NCBI GenBank assembly: GCA_006503475.1
Contig: RSEH01000125.1
Coordinates: 62,001-126,000, forward strand
Length of the DNA: 64,000 nucleotides
Source: Stentor roeselii
Taxonomy: Eukaryota; Ciliophora; Heterotrichea; Heterotrichida; Stentoridae
Direction: 5' to 3'
The notes under the pieces were generated by a model. It made no database searches, was not told the origin of the DNA, and was given only the letters and a program-made list of their open reading frames with translations. This document shows positions 43,501-51,103 of this stretch, in pieces. The stretch's first letter is position 1, and every line of letters starts with the position of its first letter. The translations under genes and the position numbers were made by a program.

Positions 43501-45031
43501 CTGCGGATTCTGGCTGCAAGTTCAAGACATTCGTGATAAAAAAAGAAAAACTGTTTAATATCCCAGAACCTTCTACTTTTTTTTGTGATGTTAACAGCTC
43601 TAAAAGACCAACAACTAAAACCTTATAATTTTTTTCCATTTTTTCTTGTAAAACCATGAAAATTCCATCAATCATTTGAAATTTCATTAAATACTCTAAA
43701 GTTTTATCAACATTCGCATTTTTTATCCCTTCCCTGATCCAGTCATTAAACATTTTCAGATACTTTTCACTTCTATTCTCCCTTAAGTTACTTAAAATGC
43801 TATCAAACATACTTTTCGACTTACATTCAACTTCAAACAAAGCATTCCAGATATTTTTCCAAATTTCATTGACAATGCCGAAGCGATTTGAAAAAATCTG
43901 TTGATGAAAAAGCATATTTCCAAGAGAGAAGTCAGAAATACTTGCTTTGATGACTTGAACTGAAGCATAAAAAGAATAAATAAATTCCAGGATGTAAAGA
44001 ATCAAGACTTCATTTTTTTCAGACTGAGTAAAAAGTACCTGATTAAGGACAACGTGAAAAATAATCAAAGGAATGTTCCAGGCCGTTTGATCTTTTTCAT
44101 TAGATTTCGAGATATACTTAAAAAAAGTAAAAATCTGAAAAAAAAGAGATGCCAGCTGGTTTGAGTCTTTTTTGAAAGAAATTGCTTTTATTCCAATGAT
44201 TTCGAAGTTATGGATGAAATCGACTACTAGAACTTTGAACTTTTCACCACAAGTTGAAAGCATTTTCGATCCGAAATTTTTCTGTTTTTCAGTCAATCGA
44301 TTAATAAACTCAAGAATCATCAAAAATCGCTCAAAAATCAAAAATTTTTCATTTGAATCAAGAAAACTTCGGCTCAGGTCAAGTTCGACACTCGTCATAA
44401 GTTCAAAAAGACTAGCAAAGGTCTTCCCTTCATTCCAGTCTTTTTTACTTTTCTGAATAATTCCACAGAAAATCGCTAAAAAACCTGTCAAAAACTCAGA
44501 AAATCCTTGATTTTCCTTTAAAACCTTGATTTTTTTATAGTTTTCACTTTTTTTTAAGTTCAAACAAGTTTCATGAAAGATACTTTCCACTTTTTCTTCA
44601 TGTTTTGAGTGAAAATAAGTTAAATTCACAGAACTTTTACTAAAGTTGACAAGGTTTGAGACTGTTGAGAAAATATTTTGGCAGAAAGAGTCTGGGGTAG
44701 ACATGAGAAATGAAAGCAAACCGAAGAGGGCTTCGATTAAGTCAATAAAAGACTTGACGTGCTTGAACTTCTTGTTTTGGACAAGGTGGTGGCCTAAGGA
44801 AAGCAGCGGGTTTAAAGTTTCGAAGAAGTTCGGCACTTCAGAAGGCCTGGAGTTTAAAAATGAAATCAGTCTGGGGAAAAAACTCCTTTGAAAAGAAGTT
44901 TTGAATAGAAAGGGACTTGGAAGATGAGCTTCACATCTGATGCAAAACATTGAAATCGCCTCGATTGAATTATAGGATGTGCATTCGTTCCAGAAGACTT
45001 CTAATGAAGCTGTAGACTTTGTAGTTGACAT
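37568..45031 (-). CDS. BEACH-WD40 giant protein (neurobeachin/LRBA/LvsA-like)
   Basis: 2487 aa from the ATG at 45031 (upstream codons open only with TTG). Order: helical armadillo-like N-terminus, ConA/LamG-like domain about 775-930 ('FSIIFWVFLDFS', 'NSWNFVCINFS'), long helical stretch, PH-BEACH about 1720-1820, BEACH about 1850-2115 ('YPIFPWILSDYRSG', 'YHHGSHYSNGGIVLHYLVR', 'LVPELFFNGLIL', 'DLIFGFKQIG'), WD40 propeller about 2225-2470. Family members govern membrane traffic, lysosome size, contractile-vacuole function and receptor delivery. GTACTTTTTACTCAG at 44024-44038 (minus) fits the intron pattern and is stop-free; it is unproved. Confidence 0.92.
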   Translation of the reverse strand: MSTTKSTASLEVFWNECTSYNSIEAISMFCIRCEAHLPSPFLFKTSFQRSFFPRLISFLNSRPSEVPNFFETLNPLLSLGHHLVQNKKFKHVKSFIDLIEALFGLLSFLMSTPDSFCQNIFSTVSNLVNFSKSSVNLTYFHSKHEEKVESIFHETCLNLKKSENYKKIKVLKENQGFSEFLTGFLAIFCGIIQKSKKDWNEGKTFASLFELMTSVELDLSRSFLDSNEKFLIFERFLMILEFINRLTEKQKNFGSKMLSTCGEKFKVLVVDFIHNFEIIGIKAISFKKDSNQLASLFFQIFTFFKYISKSNEKDQTAWNIPLIIFHVVLNQVLFTQSEKNEVLILYILEFIYSFYASVQVIKASISDFSLGNMLFHQQIFSNRFGIVNEIWKNIWNALFEVECKSKSMFDSILSNLRENRSEKYLKMFNDWIREGIKNANVDKTLEYLMKFQMIDGIFMVLQEKMEKNYKVLVVGLLELLTSQKKVEGSGILNSFSFFITNVLNLQPESAEIYQPIIVNYLKMHNIEVFHHWIKSLNTVKNDLIAKTLVESFLLYIEIADDSFLYSRGVDGEVFECLSTFAGEIFDSSFWMFVILSLLRLVSRPSFEYLDSPLHSFLPLLNQLRQKANIREIAEDVKELLKEALFNKDTWIIRFPQLIPLYGEVLMSSVERDFREFEIKRLKTSEINIDLLSKHGFFAVIMKNIQSFHIWKSCETLSLQIISSNFSTSDLSLWVQTFQSSKNSALKASLLETLKSGVNKLSSSEKILKYAYFTVNNKIFLDFFNENYYLPKDFSIIFWVFLDFSEKSSIFSFRHSGETTEIFVAFSSVIVKIQSQEESFEGLLNNSWNFVCINFSMKIQVFINGNLLENNEKKWKPVKPGKLEKCCIGNNCAFNAKNCYLVGKIASLVILKKTVDINFVQNFWIQSQKLWNQDLIENDLVLVDLLDEKNFKKETCQGVYFFRKTPAYHAFKVYGIRRFMHEVHCFIDDDETLQEFFKLIKVLVFINQMDHEYFTKQSINFLVFLMAKARYSEEISEVFISIFELFSESQLKYIQSIINYNTTLKLFLQSSPKFFQFFIQKFIQMNPATKPNLLTLTEILSDSLPDSFSEILTLYLSHQESTTLEESLPSLISLLSDQKNYETLQKVLISLKKIPLTRSMLGILLSIFSNSHPISLQLSVFDLIFLSNPNKPSPEVFHQLLDYIDEFLPSDLSPEFLEYLLTNSFDLNSSQSKFFLRLLTKRLRFFNSLEYQKVILASFVENKDQVFEVALKHESFPGFLLDVQSCCENSSENNKFVEVLLEIAAEKEGTLQIRTYLDATKDINLFKHLIQKFALTPSVNSVLQSFEVLQEQLAEKPEAISEICENLQGPFIVQLAKKSLENFKVSALRGKIEDLKDFLTNFLNFLVFGLSVFRGFGMRFEFFRRFLENQEIQFFERDESQLKTSQIFFSVYLLIELLKKYLEGCEALKEDLIFFIFQANLQEKLGKFCEKHTNVVKNSLRDVICNQSILEINRETIESKVESKLNLFIHQQQRLKSLIDCYDLENSEIFTDTQVLNEIIQVFEYLFQRFVVKLSEAPFNPEPIIHSTPLSQEDLEKWSKDFKDQSWASDFSEEREKKNLKLFQDCYFFSKSLKNLKKLQTFPRSPPCKVRQKYDKFFRWSTFKASCLKSNNPQKSSSFKSLSEAPVVYINLHETGQSTDGNCDSANFSDNSSRPSRENTYKASKSFKAFSSSVFWVERIQVQGSSLAKLSLSPQFFDLHFEGLVKSPETTGALAFTRLAQQKRRVWQADEFLEVLPKRFLHKHTALEFVLNSGKSYYLNFFTTRKRDQALKVLNTWKAATLCFGTSKVLQSLKNDWKQGKITNFEYLMTLNRFASRSLNDISQYPIFPWILSDYRSGLLDFNDKKLFRDLKFPVGAQKLEYQALLQEKIESWKDDFLEPYHHGSHYSNGGIVLHYLVRVEPFSTQAKNLQGGNFDIPDRLFFSMSLAWESCIENMGTDNKELVPELFFNGLILENASGQYLGINSLGVDVSSVKPPDWAVNNWDFIVKHRNLLESEMVSRDLNFWIDLIFGFKQIGKNALASFNVFNSVTYEGLFEDFLERHENIEFNSMIEQVYHFGQTPQVLFEGKAHPAREEGWKNMNFYNFFYFNTGKDLAFKPVEKGFGVNGNLIFFYMGADFVLFVKEVKGFCYLCRILIKNSLEIVSVLPEVQLTCYFPELSSSFHYILTDFSYRAFELSSFNNSFSVVLDKFLIAGLDRSFDIKVFDMKGKLLNNLSFHSQIILTVTSSSDQLFSGSFDCSIKSWHLEKDSFIRSFTFFGHEAPVISLKIIQSFQVLVSLSAEGRVLIHDTKNAECLNSLIFPAFLMDVNENGIVLLASRSKVLVVGINCETVSEFEVENDLESVQISPCANFCIEAYSDEVVLRDIFSLNTERCEKIEGFRFRNVLMHRGELGFMYWAQGGTDAIVGALRYVSLKKLENKNEIILDLI

Positions 45032-45210
45032 ATTATTAGTTCTGTTGAAATGGTTTAGATGAAGTTTTAAGGGTTTTGAGGAAGGTTTCAAGGAAATTGT
45101 TATTAGTTTGAAAAGATTTCTTGATATAATGAAATCAATGAGTTGATAAAACTTTTCAATTACCTCTTGATCACCTCATATTAATTTCCTTATCAAATAA
45201 CCAACTAATC

Positions 45211-46554
45211 CTAAAGATCCACCTTATACTCCTGTTTTATATGCGAAAACACAAAATCCTTAACCCTTCCCACAGTCCTTTCCTCTAAAAACTCAAAGAT
45301 CTCAACTCTTTCCCTTCCTTTAAAATAAAGTCGAATAGTCGGAAATCCTTTAACATCTTTCCCAATCTGATTATTATACCCGTCAATCTTCCCAACCTTA
45401 AAGTTCTTCAAATTTCTCAAGTCATACGACAGCTGCTCCACCATAACCAGAGCAGCTTTAGAGTAGCTACACCAAGGCGCATAAACCAAAACTAAAAAAT
45501 GTTCATTCGAGTCTAATACCACACTTTTAAAAGTCTCTTGAACCACAGCAAATACTAAATTTTCATTCATTTTTTTCGGGATTTCTTGAGTCAATACAAA
45601 AGGTCTTACAAATTGATTTTCCCAGTTATTAACGAATTTCAAGATATTTTCCTGAGTGATGACGTCAGACAAGTCAAATTGTGTGACATTCAAACTTCCT
45701 CCACGACATTCAATAATTCTAAGAACGGGTAGTTTTTTATCAGGGATTCTTAAAACTTCCTGAACTTGTTTACCAAGTGGAAAACTGACATCGACGACCA
45801 TCAAGTAAAGCTTTCCTCTAAGTTGTTCTTCAAGATTTTCCAGTTCAAAGTCAAGGTACTTATGTTTCCTTTCTCTAATCAAAACCACTGCATTTCCTCC
45901 TGAATTGAAAAGCTTGTCCAGGTACTTTCTTTCCATCGGCAGTAAATACACTGACAGGTGGTGTCGAAGGAAAGACTCGATTTGTTGAAGCTCTAAACTT
46001 GAATTGTACTCGACTACCTTCTCTCCAAACTTCTGAAATAACGTCAAAGAGCGACTGCCTTCAACTGAAAAAACCTGAAGTTCAACAAAATCAATTCTTC
46101 TCGACAGTTCATTAAGCAGGTTAAATTCAAGTCCTTTTCCAATCAAGCAGTTTTCATATTCAACACAAAGTTCTTCATGCGCTCTTAGCTGTGACTTTCC
46201 CATTTCATAAAGAACGACTTGGGGATGGGCTCTTCCTTTTACCCACTTTTCAATGTTTTCAGATGTTTTTTCATCTTCAAAGACAAGGGTAAGGTTATCA
46301 TGTTTATAGATGATTTGTGGAAAGGACTTGAATTTCAAGGCACTTGTTTTTAAACTCGCGTCGAATTTGTAAGAAGGGATTGAAAGGGCTGAGAAGATAG
46401 GTTCAAGAATTTCAAGAGTTTTCAAAGACACTGAGCTGAATGGACGTTACCACCAGTCAACGTAATAAACCACGAAAGCTTCAGAGTCCTGAGTCCACTT
46501 CTCATAAGAAACAAGTTCAAAGGCCTGTGCGAGGACCAAAGAAATGAAGATCAT
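45211..46554 (-). CDS. ER thioredoxin-fold protein with two CxxS sites and KVDL tail (ERp44/PDI-like)
   Basis: 442 aa from two exons; intron 46436-46450 splits the codon of the first active-site Cys. Exon 1 (ATG 46554, signal peptide 'MIFISLVLAQA') ends in W-W-stop unless spliced. After splicing the first thioredoxin domain reads 'VYYVDWCSVSLK' (C35-x-x-S38). The C-terminal domain has 'VYAPWCSYSKAA' (C357-x-x-S360) and the cis-Pro loop 'GFPTIRLYF'. The last four residues are KVDL, an ER-retrieval variant of KDEL. Both sites have Ser where PDI has the resolving Cys, as in ERp44 (CRFS), which traps clients by mixed disulfide. A thiol-retention or quality-control role is inferred. CTATAA lies at 46557-46562. 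Confidence 0.87.
46436..46450 (-). other. 15-nt intron in the CxxS thioredoxin gene
   Basis: GTAACGTCCATTCAG on the minus strand. Unspliced, the frame stops at once (TAA in the first intron codons). Splicing makes TG|C, the first active-site cysteine. Confidence 0.93.
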
Positions 46555-46562
46555 GTTTATAG

Positions 46563-47213
46563 CTATTTACTTAAAAGTCGTCGTTTCGGTGATAAGACTG
46601 ACACGAACTTCGGAGGAATCATCACTTTCACTGCATTAGACATACCTGGCAATTGAATAAAGTTATACTCAGACATCGCTGAACTACGAGTACGTTGAGA
46701 TGTTTGAAACCTGGGAATGTGAAGACTGTGAAAAATTATCAAGTTGTCATTGTCGATACAAGTGAATTTCTCGTCGTATATCAGAATTGGCTTTGAACTG
46801 ATAATCACCAGTTCAAAAACCTTCTTTGAATGAGTTTCTTGAAGAGGATACTCGCTTTCAAGACTGAAAACAAATGAAAAAATACAGTCGGATACTTCAA
46901 ATGGACTCTCGTGGTAAAGGTCGCGGAATACTTTGCATCGAGGACTTCTTGAAAGGATTTTTTCTAAAAGATGTTTCAGATCTGATGAAACTTTCACTTT
47001 TGTGTAAAGGTTTATTGGGAAAAGGAAATAATTTGAGTACTTTAAAGGAATTGAAGAAGTTGATATCAGGGTTTTTGACTTTTTTTTCTGGTGAAGGTTT
47101 GTCTGAGGAAGACGTTTCAGAGGACGGCTACCGAAAATGCCGTTGGTTTTTATTATTGCGCAGGAGTTGGTTGGAAGGAATTTGAATGATGAGAGATCTG
47201 ATTGGGTTTGCAT
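46563..47213 (-). CDS. Hypothetical protein
   Basis: 216 aa as read, 211 if the stop-free 15-nt segment at 46631-46645 is an intron. No domain recognised. Middle part 'VKVSSDLKHLLEKILSRSP' then beta-like 'FELVIISSKPILIYDEKF', 'NLIIFHSLHI'. 'ccataaaaca' precedes the ATG, like other starts here. Its TAG lies only 8 nt before the ATG of the thioredoxin gene on the same strand. Codon use resembles the neighbours. A shorter plus-strand frame across it is taken as a shadow. Confidence 0.65.
   Translation of the reverse strand: MQTQSDLSSFKFLPTNSCAIIKTNGIFGSRPLKRLPQTNLHQKKKSKTLISTSSIPLKYSNYFLFPINLYTKVKVSSDLKHLLEKILSRSPRCKVFRDLYHESPFEVSDCIFSFVFSLESEYPLQETHSKKVFELVIISSKPILIYDEKFTCIDNDNLIIFHSLHIPRFQTSQRTRSSAMSEYNFIQLPGMSNAVKVMIPPKFVSVLSPKRRLLSK
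46631..46645 (-). other. Probable 15-nt intron (stop-free)
   Basis: GTATGTCTAATGCAG on the minus strand fits GTA-N6-A-N2-YAG. Removal gives L-P-V-K-V-M-I-P. No paralog to confirm it. Confidence 0.6.
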
Positions 47214-47518
47214 TGTTTTATGGAAATGGTGGATGGGTTAGGGTGTTTGAAATGGTGGGGAATGTTGGAGGATTTAAGAGAGGTTTTGAGTAGAGATTTT
47301 AATGAATATTTTGATTTTTATTGGATTTTTTGATGATATTTTAGATGGATGGAGAAATGGAATCATTAATTTTTCAGTTACTTAATCATTTTTCAGGTTA
47401 TTATTTTTTTAGATTTCTTTTGTGCAAAGAGAATAAATTTCAAGTGTATCTCAATAACTAGAATCATTAAAAGGAACTTTTATTCTAAAATAATAGGAAA
47501 TTGTAAAAATTGCATTAT
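47214..47518. other. Intergenic stretch
   Basis: About 305 bp of T-rich DNA between two minus-strand genes. Nothing seen. Confidence 0.5.
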
Positions 47519-48073
47519 TTAAACTTTTTTCTCTGCATAAGAACTTTCAAGTGCGTCTACTCTCTGAGCTAATTTCAAAAACTCATCTTTTTGTACCCAC
47601 TCAAGTTTACCATCTAAGGCGATTTTCTCTTCTAATTCAGAGATTCTTTGTTTGTATTTGATCTCGTTTTGTGTGTATTGTACCAGAAGTTCTCTGTAAC
47701 TTTTTTCAAGTGCTATAAATCTGCTTCTTTCGTCTCGGATGACTCGTTTTAAATGCTCGACTTCTTCTTCTTTACTCTCATAGATTAATGAAATTTCAGC
47801 CTTTGGGGGACTTGACCTTAAAGTATTCAAAAGTTCTTCATCATTTCTAGAAGGGTCTGAAAAATCATCAAGCAAATTAAAGTCCAAAACTCTACTACTA
47901 CTCTCTTTCCTAAAAATATTACTTTGAGGAATGAGTTTAGTATTACAGTTTCTCCTAGTATAATTCCCAACAATTTTCTGTATATGTTTCAAAGGGAGAG
48001 ACCTGCTATTCCTAATGCTATTCGGTGAAGTTCCCGCAGATTTAAAAGCCGGAGAACGATTGACTTGATTCAT
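47519..48073 (-). CDS. Coiled-coil hypothetical protein
   Basis: 184 aa. The basic, Ser-rich first 80 residues are probably disordered; residues about 95-180 are a strong coiled coil ('EEEVEHLKRVIRDERSRF', 'KQRISELEEKIAL'). No known domain. A cytoskeletal or basal-body scaffold is possible but unsupported. It is 46 bp downstream... that is, to the left, of the EF-hand/WD40 gene stop, same strand. Confidence 0.7.
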   Translation of the reverse strand: MNQVNRSPAFKSAGTSPNSIRNSRSLPLKHIQKIVGNYTRRNCNTKLIPQSNIFRKESSSRVLDFNLLDDFSDPSRNDEELLNTLRSSPPKAEISLIYESKEEEVEHLKRVIRDERSRFIALEKSYRELLVQYTQNEIKYKQRISELEEKIALDGKLEWVQKDEFLKLAQRVDALESSYAEKKV

Positions 48074-48119
48074 TAATTTTTAAATCATAACAAAATTCTA
48101 AGAAACCTGAATTTTTTTA

Positions 48120-50915
48120 TTAAGTATTTCTAAAAATCGACTGTCCAGCCCTTTGCAAGCCACTTCTACTAGGATTAAAAGAACGTCCTCCCTTATGCGT
48201 GATTCTCAAGTAATCCGAGTTGCTATATGCCAGTTTTTTATCATTTTTATTATGGTCCCAACTCAACAAACTCAAAATGCTGTCATCTCCGCGATCATCA
48301 GCGTCATCACCCGAGCTCCACTCTTTCGGGTCTCCTTTATTCCCAACGATTTGATTACAAATTCCATGAATTTTTCCCTTTACCTCATCAATATCGACCT
48401 CATTCACTCCTTCACTTTTCTGATAAATGCCTGCCATGATATTATCAGCTTCAACTTTTTGACTCATAATTCGAGTATCAGAACTAAGTTTAATATTCCA
48501 TTTTTCATCAGTTCCTAGAATGAGTCTCCCTCTCCTCACCAGCCTTTCATCATAAATATGCACAGTACAGTCAAAGCTAGAAGTAATGATAAGCTTCTGG
48601 TCCTCAATCAAGCAAATATGATTAATCGTATCACGATGAGCATGTAACTCGCCGACAGGCTTTCCTTTAAAAATACTTCCTCGAATAGAGACTTCAGTTT
48701 TAAAAGTCTTATGAATTGCAGGGTCTGCCTTTTGAGTGACGACGTCTCGGACGTCGTAGATTTTGAGATAACCATGTTCATCGCCTGTGTAAAGTTGCTT
48801 TAAAGTCCCGTGGTACGCGATGGATTTGATGGAGCAGGACGAGTCGGCCTTGATGTGGCAGCGGTTTTGAATACGGAAAATAGGAGACTTGGATACCAGA
48901 AGACGGTCAACGATCCAAAAGGTGATCAGACCGTCGACGTCCACGCAGGCAAGGCATGAACTGTTTGAAAGGAACAACAAAAGCTTGATTTCTGAACCTC
49001 GAGTCTCGATTGTGTCGTCTTGTCGCGAGGACTGCATGTTGTGGATTGAAATTATACCGTCGTCGGTACCTGAAGCGAGGTAAGCTCCGTTTTGAACGTC
49101 GGGCATCACGCGAAGAGCGATTGAGTTCACGTTTTCTAAGTATTGCTTTGTTGTGCTTGGCTCTTGGCTGTCGTCGGTTGTTTTGGAATCGTCGTGGTAT
49201 AGGATTTTCTTGTTCCAGGAACAGGAGATTAGTCTTTTCATCTCTGACCAGAAAAGTAAACCGGTTATCTCGTCTTTGTGACCTGAGAATACTTTGATTT
49301 TAGCACCGTTTATTATGTTTATTGATTTTATTCCTCCGCCTGAGTCGCCCAGGTACATTTTCCTCTGAAACTTATCCAAAAGTGCATAAGAAATATCTCC
49401 TCCATCCATCAAATCTCTTAAAACATGTTGAAGTCTTCCATCCTGTCCATTCCAAATCTTGACAGTTTTCGCATGAACAGTAATAAAAGTATTAAAAAGC
49501 GAGTTATAAAAAGTAAACAACGCATAACTCTCATCAACTAAAAACTTATCCTTCGGCTCATCATAAGAATAAACAAACAACTTTTTAGTCCCTGCAATGA
49601 TTTTCTTATCAGGAAAAGTGACATCAAAGCAGTTCATTTCTTTGACCCCAATGCTGAAAGTTTGAATAGATGTGAAAGTGCGAATATCCCAAACACGAAA
49701 GAGTCCAGAAATATCTCCAGTGATGACCTGGGCAGTAGTAGGGACACATTTCACTCCAATTAAGCTATGATTATGCCCAGAGAGTTTAAAAATCTCTTTC
49801 TTTACGTAAGGGTTCCAGACATACGCTTCTCTGTCAAGACCAGCTGAAAATAAACAGGAATGTTCAGAGTTCCAGTCAAGTGAATAAATTCCTTTATTCT
49901 GTCCTTTAAGTCTAGTCCTCTGGGTGTTATGAGGCATGTTCCAAATCAAGATATTTCCATGTAAATCAGCAGAGACTAAAATATTCATTTTTTTTATCGG
50001 AAGTAAAGCAGCGACTATTGCTTTATGCCCGACTTTATCGTCTTTTGTTGAAAAAGGGTTCCACATCTTGATACTGTTATTTCCTTCTCTGCCACTTTCC
50101 AAGTTCCAAGTGTAAATAATAGCATCCATTCCAGAACTATACAAAATATCATGTTTCCGACTGTAAGTCAACACTAAAGGAAAAGTTGGACAAGAGATGC
50201 GTTCATGCAAGACATAAGTTGAATCATCCCACAAGTTAATAGTCAAGTCATTTGCCGCTGTTGCAACTTTACGCTTTTTATGAGCATGACAAGCAGCAGT
50301 TAAAGCTCCTCGATGTCCTTTAACAGACCGTTTATACAAGTTAAGTCCACCTTTCAAGTCATAAACTCTGAAGTCTTTCGAGTCAGCTTCCATGACAAGG
50401 AGATGTTTAATCCTCGAAAGGTAAAAAATTCTTTCAATTTCATTTTTATGAGTTATCGGGTCCTGCCATTCCTGCTGTTTGTAGTTTTTTATCGCGTCTA
50501 AAAATGTTCGGTCTTGCTTTATCATGCCGGAACCTGCGATGTGATTTGAAAACTCCTGCCATTCCATCTTCTCATCACGATTCACGTCAATTTGCTCGAA
50601 TAACTCAGCAAGTTCCATTGTTTGTCTTTGGACTTTACTTGGGTTAGTTGCGATGTGTTTCAACATAATCGCAATGAATTCGGACTTTTGAACACTTTGA
50701 CCTTCCCAACGACGGAAGTCTTTGTTTAAACTTTTCAACATGTACTTGTTTAGACTTGACATTATGTCGCCTTCTCCTGATTCTTCTGTCTCGTGAAGAC
50801 CTTCTGAAGCGGAGTCTACTGATTTTTCCTCTTCTTTGTAGGAGTCTGATGAGGAGGAGTAGTTTGATTGTCTTCGGAATTTTTGTTTGTCGTTTTGAAC
50901 TCGTGAAACTCGCAT
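48120..50915 (-). CDS. EF-hand plus WD40 repeat protein (WDR49/WDR64-like)
   Basis: 931 aa. Acidic Ser-rich N-terminus (1-50), a helical region, a good EF-hand loop at residues 110-121 (D110, N112, D114, E118, E121 in 'DVNRDEKMEWQE'), then about 10-12 WD40 repeats (about 190-800; 'VATAANDLTINLWD', 'LFSAGLDREAYVWN', 'VITGDISGLFRVWD'), ending in a basic tail. EF-hand followed by two propellers is the layout of the WDR49/WDR64/WDY group, often linked to cilia and testis expression in animals; ciliary function here is inferred. A near-match to the intron pattern ('VATAA') lies inside a conserved WD40 strand and was rejected. It is divergent from paralog 4 with 188 bp between starts. Confidence 0.87.
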   Translation of the reverse strand: MRVSRVQNDKQKFRRQSNYSSSSDSYKEEEKSVDSASEGLHETEESGEGDIMSSLNKYMLKSLNKDFRRWEGQSVQKSEFIAIMLKHIATNPSKVQRQTMELAELFEQIDVNRDEKMEWQEFSNHIAGSGMIKQDRTFLDAIKNYKQQEWQDPITHKNEIERIFYLSRIKHLLVMEADSKDFRVYDLKGGLNLYKRSVKGHRGALTAACHAHKKRKVATAANDLTINLWDDSTYVLHERISCPTFPLVLTYSRKHDILYSSGMDAIIYTWNLESGREGNNSIKMWNPFSTKDDKVGHKAIVAALLPIKKMNILVSADLHGNILIWNMPHNTQRTRLKGQNKGIYSLDWNSEHSCLFSAGLDREAYVWNPYVKKEIFKLSGHNHSLIGVKCVPTTAQVITGDISGLFRVWDIRTFTSIQTFSIGVKEMNCFDVTFPDKKIIAGTKKLFVYSYDEPKDKFLVDESYALFTFYNSLFNTFITVHAKTVKIWNGQDGRLQHVLRDLMDGGDISYALLDKFQRKMYLGDSGGGIKSINIINGAKIKVFSGHKDEITGLLFWSEMKRLISCSWNKKILYHDDSKTTDDSQEPSTTKQYLENVNSIALRVMPDVQNGAYLASGTDDGIISIHNMQSSRQDDTIETRGSEIKLLLFLSNSSCLACVDVDGLITFWIVDRLLVSKSPIFRIQNRCHIKADSSCSIKSIAYHGTLKQLYTGDEHGYLKIYDVRDVVTQKADPAIHKTFKTEVSIRGSIFKGKPVGELHAHRDTINHICLIEDQKLIITSSFDCTVHIYDERLVRRGRLILGTDEKWNIKLSSDTRIMSQKVEADNIMAGIYQKSEGVNEVDIDEVKGKIHGICNQIVGNKGDPKEWSSGDDADDRGDDSILSLLSWDHNKNDKKLAYSNSDYLRITHKGGRSFNPSRSGLQRAGQSIFRNT

Positions 50916-51103
50916 TCAATGGGTTTATTTTGGGATTTTAATTTAAGTTTTGAATTTCATTGAGAATTTAGCGATTTTTAATGATTTCTGAATAATATTT
51001 AGGACTTAAGAGAGATGAACTTAAGTTTCTTTTAAATTTTTTATTTTTGTGTTAGGTCCTCCGATGATTCTTCTTATACATCAGTACTGGCTTATAATAA
51101 AAC

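Noticed and set aside
46874-47185. Plus-strand frame of 103 codons as a gene
   Set aside because: It lies wholly inside the minus-strand 216-aa frame, which has the better start context and neighbour-like codon use.
50262-50276. GTAAAGTTGCAACAG (minus) in the EF-hand/WD40 gene as an intron
   Set aside because: Position 10 is C and the segment encodes a conserved WD40 strand.
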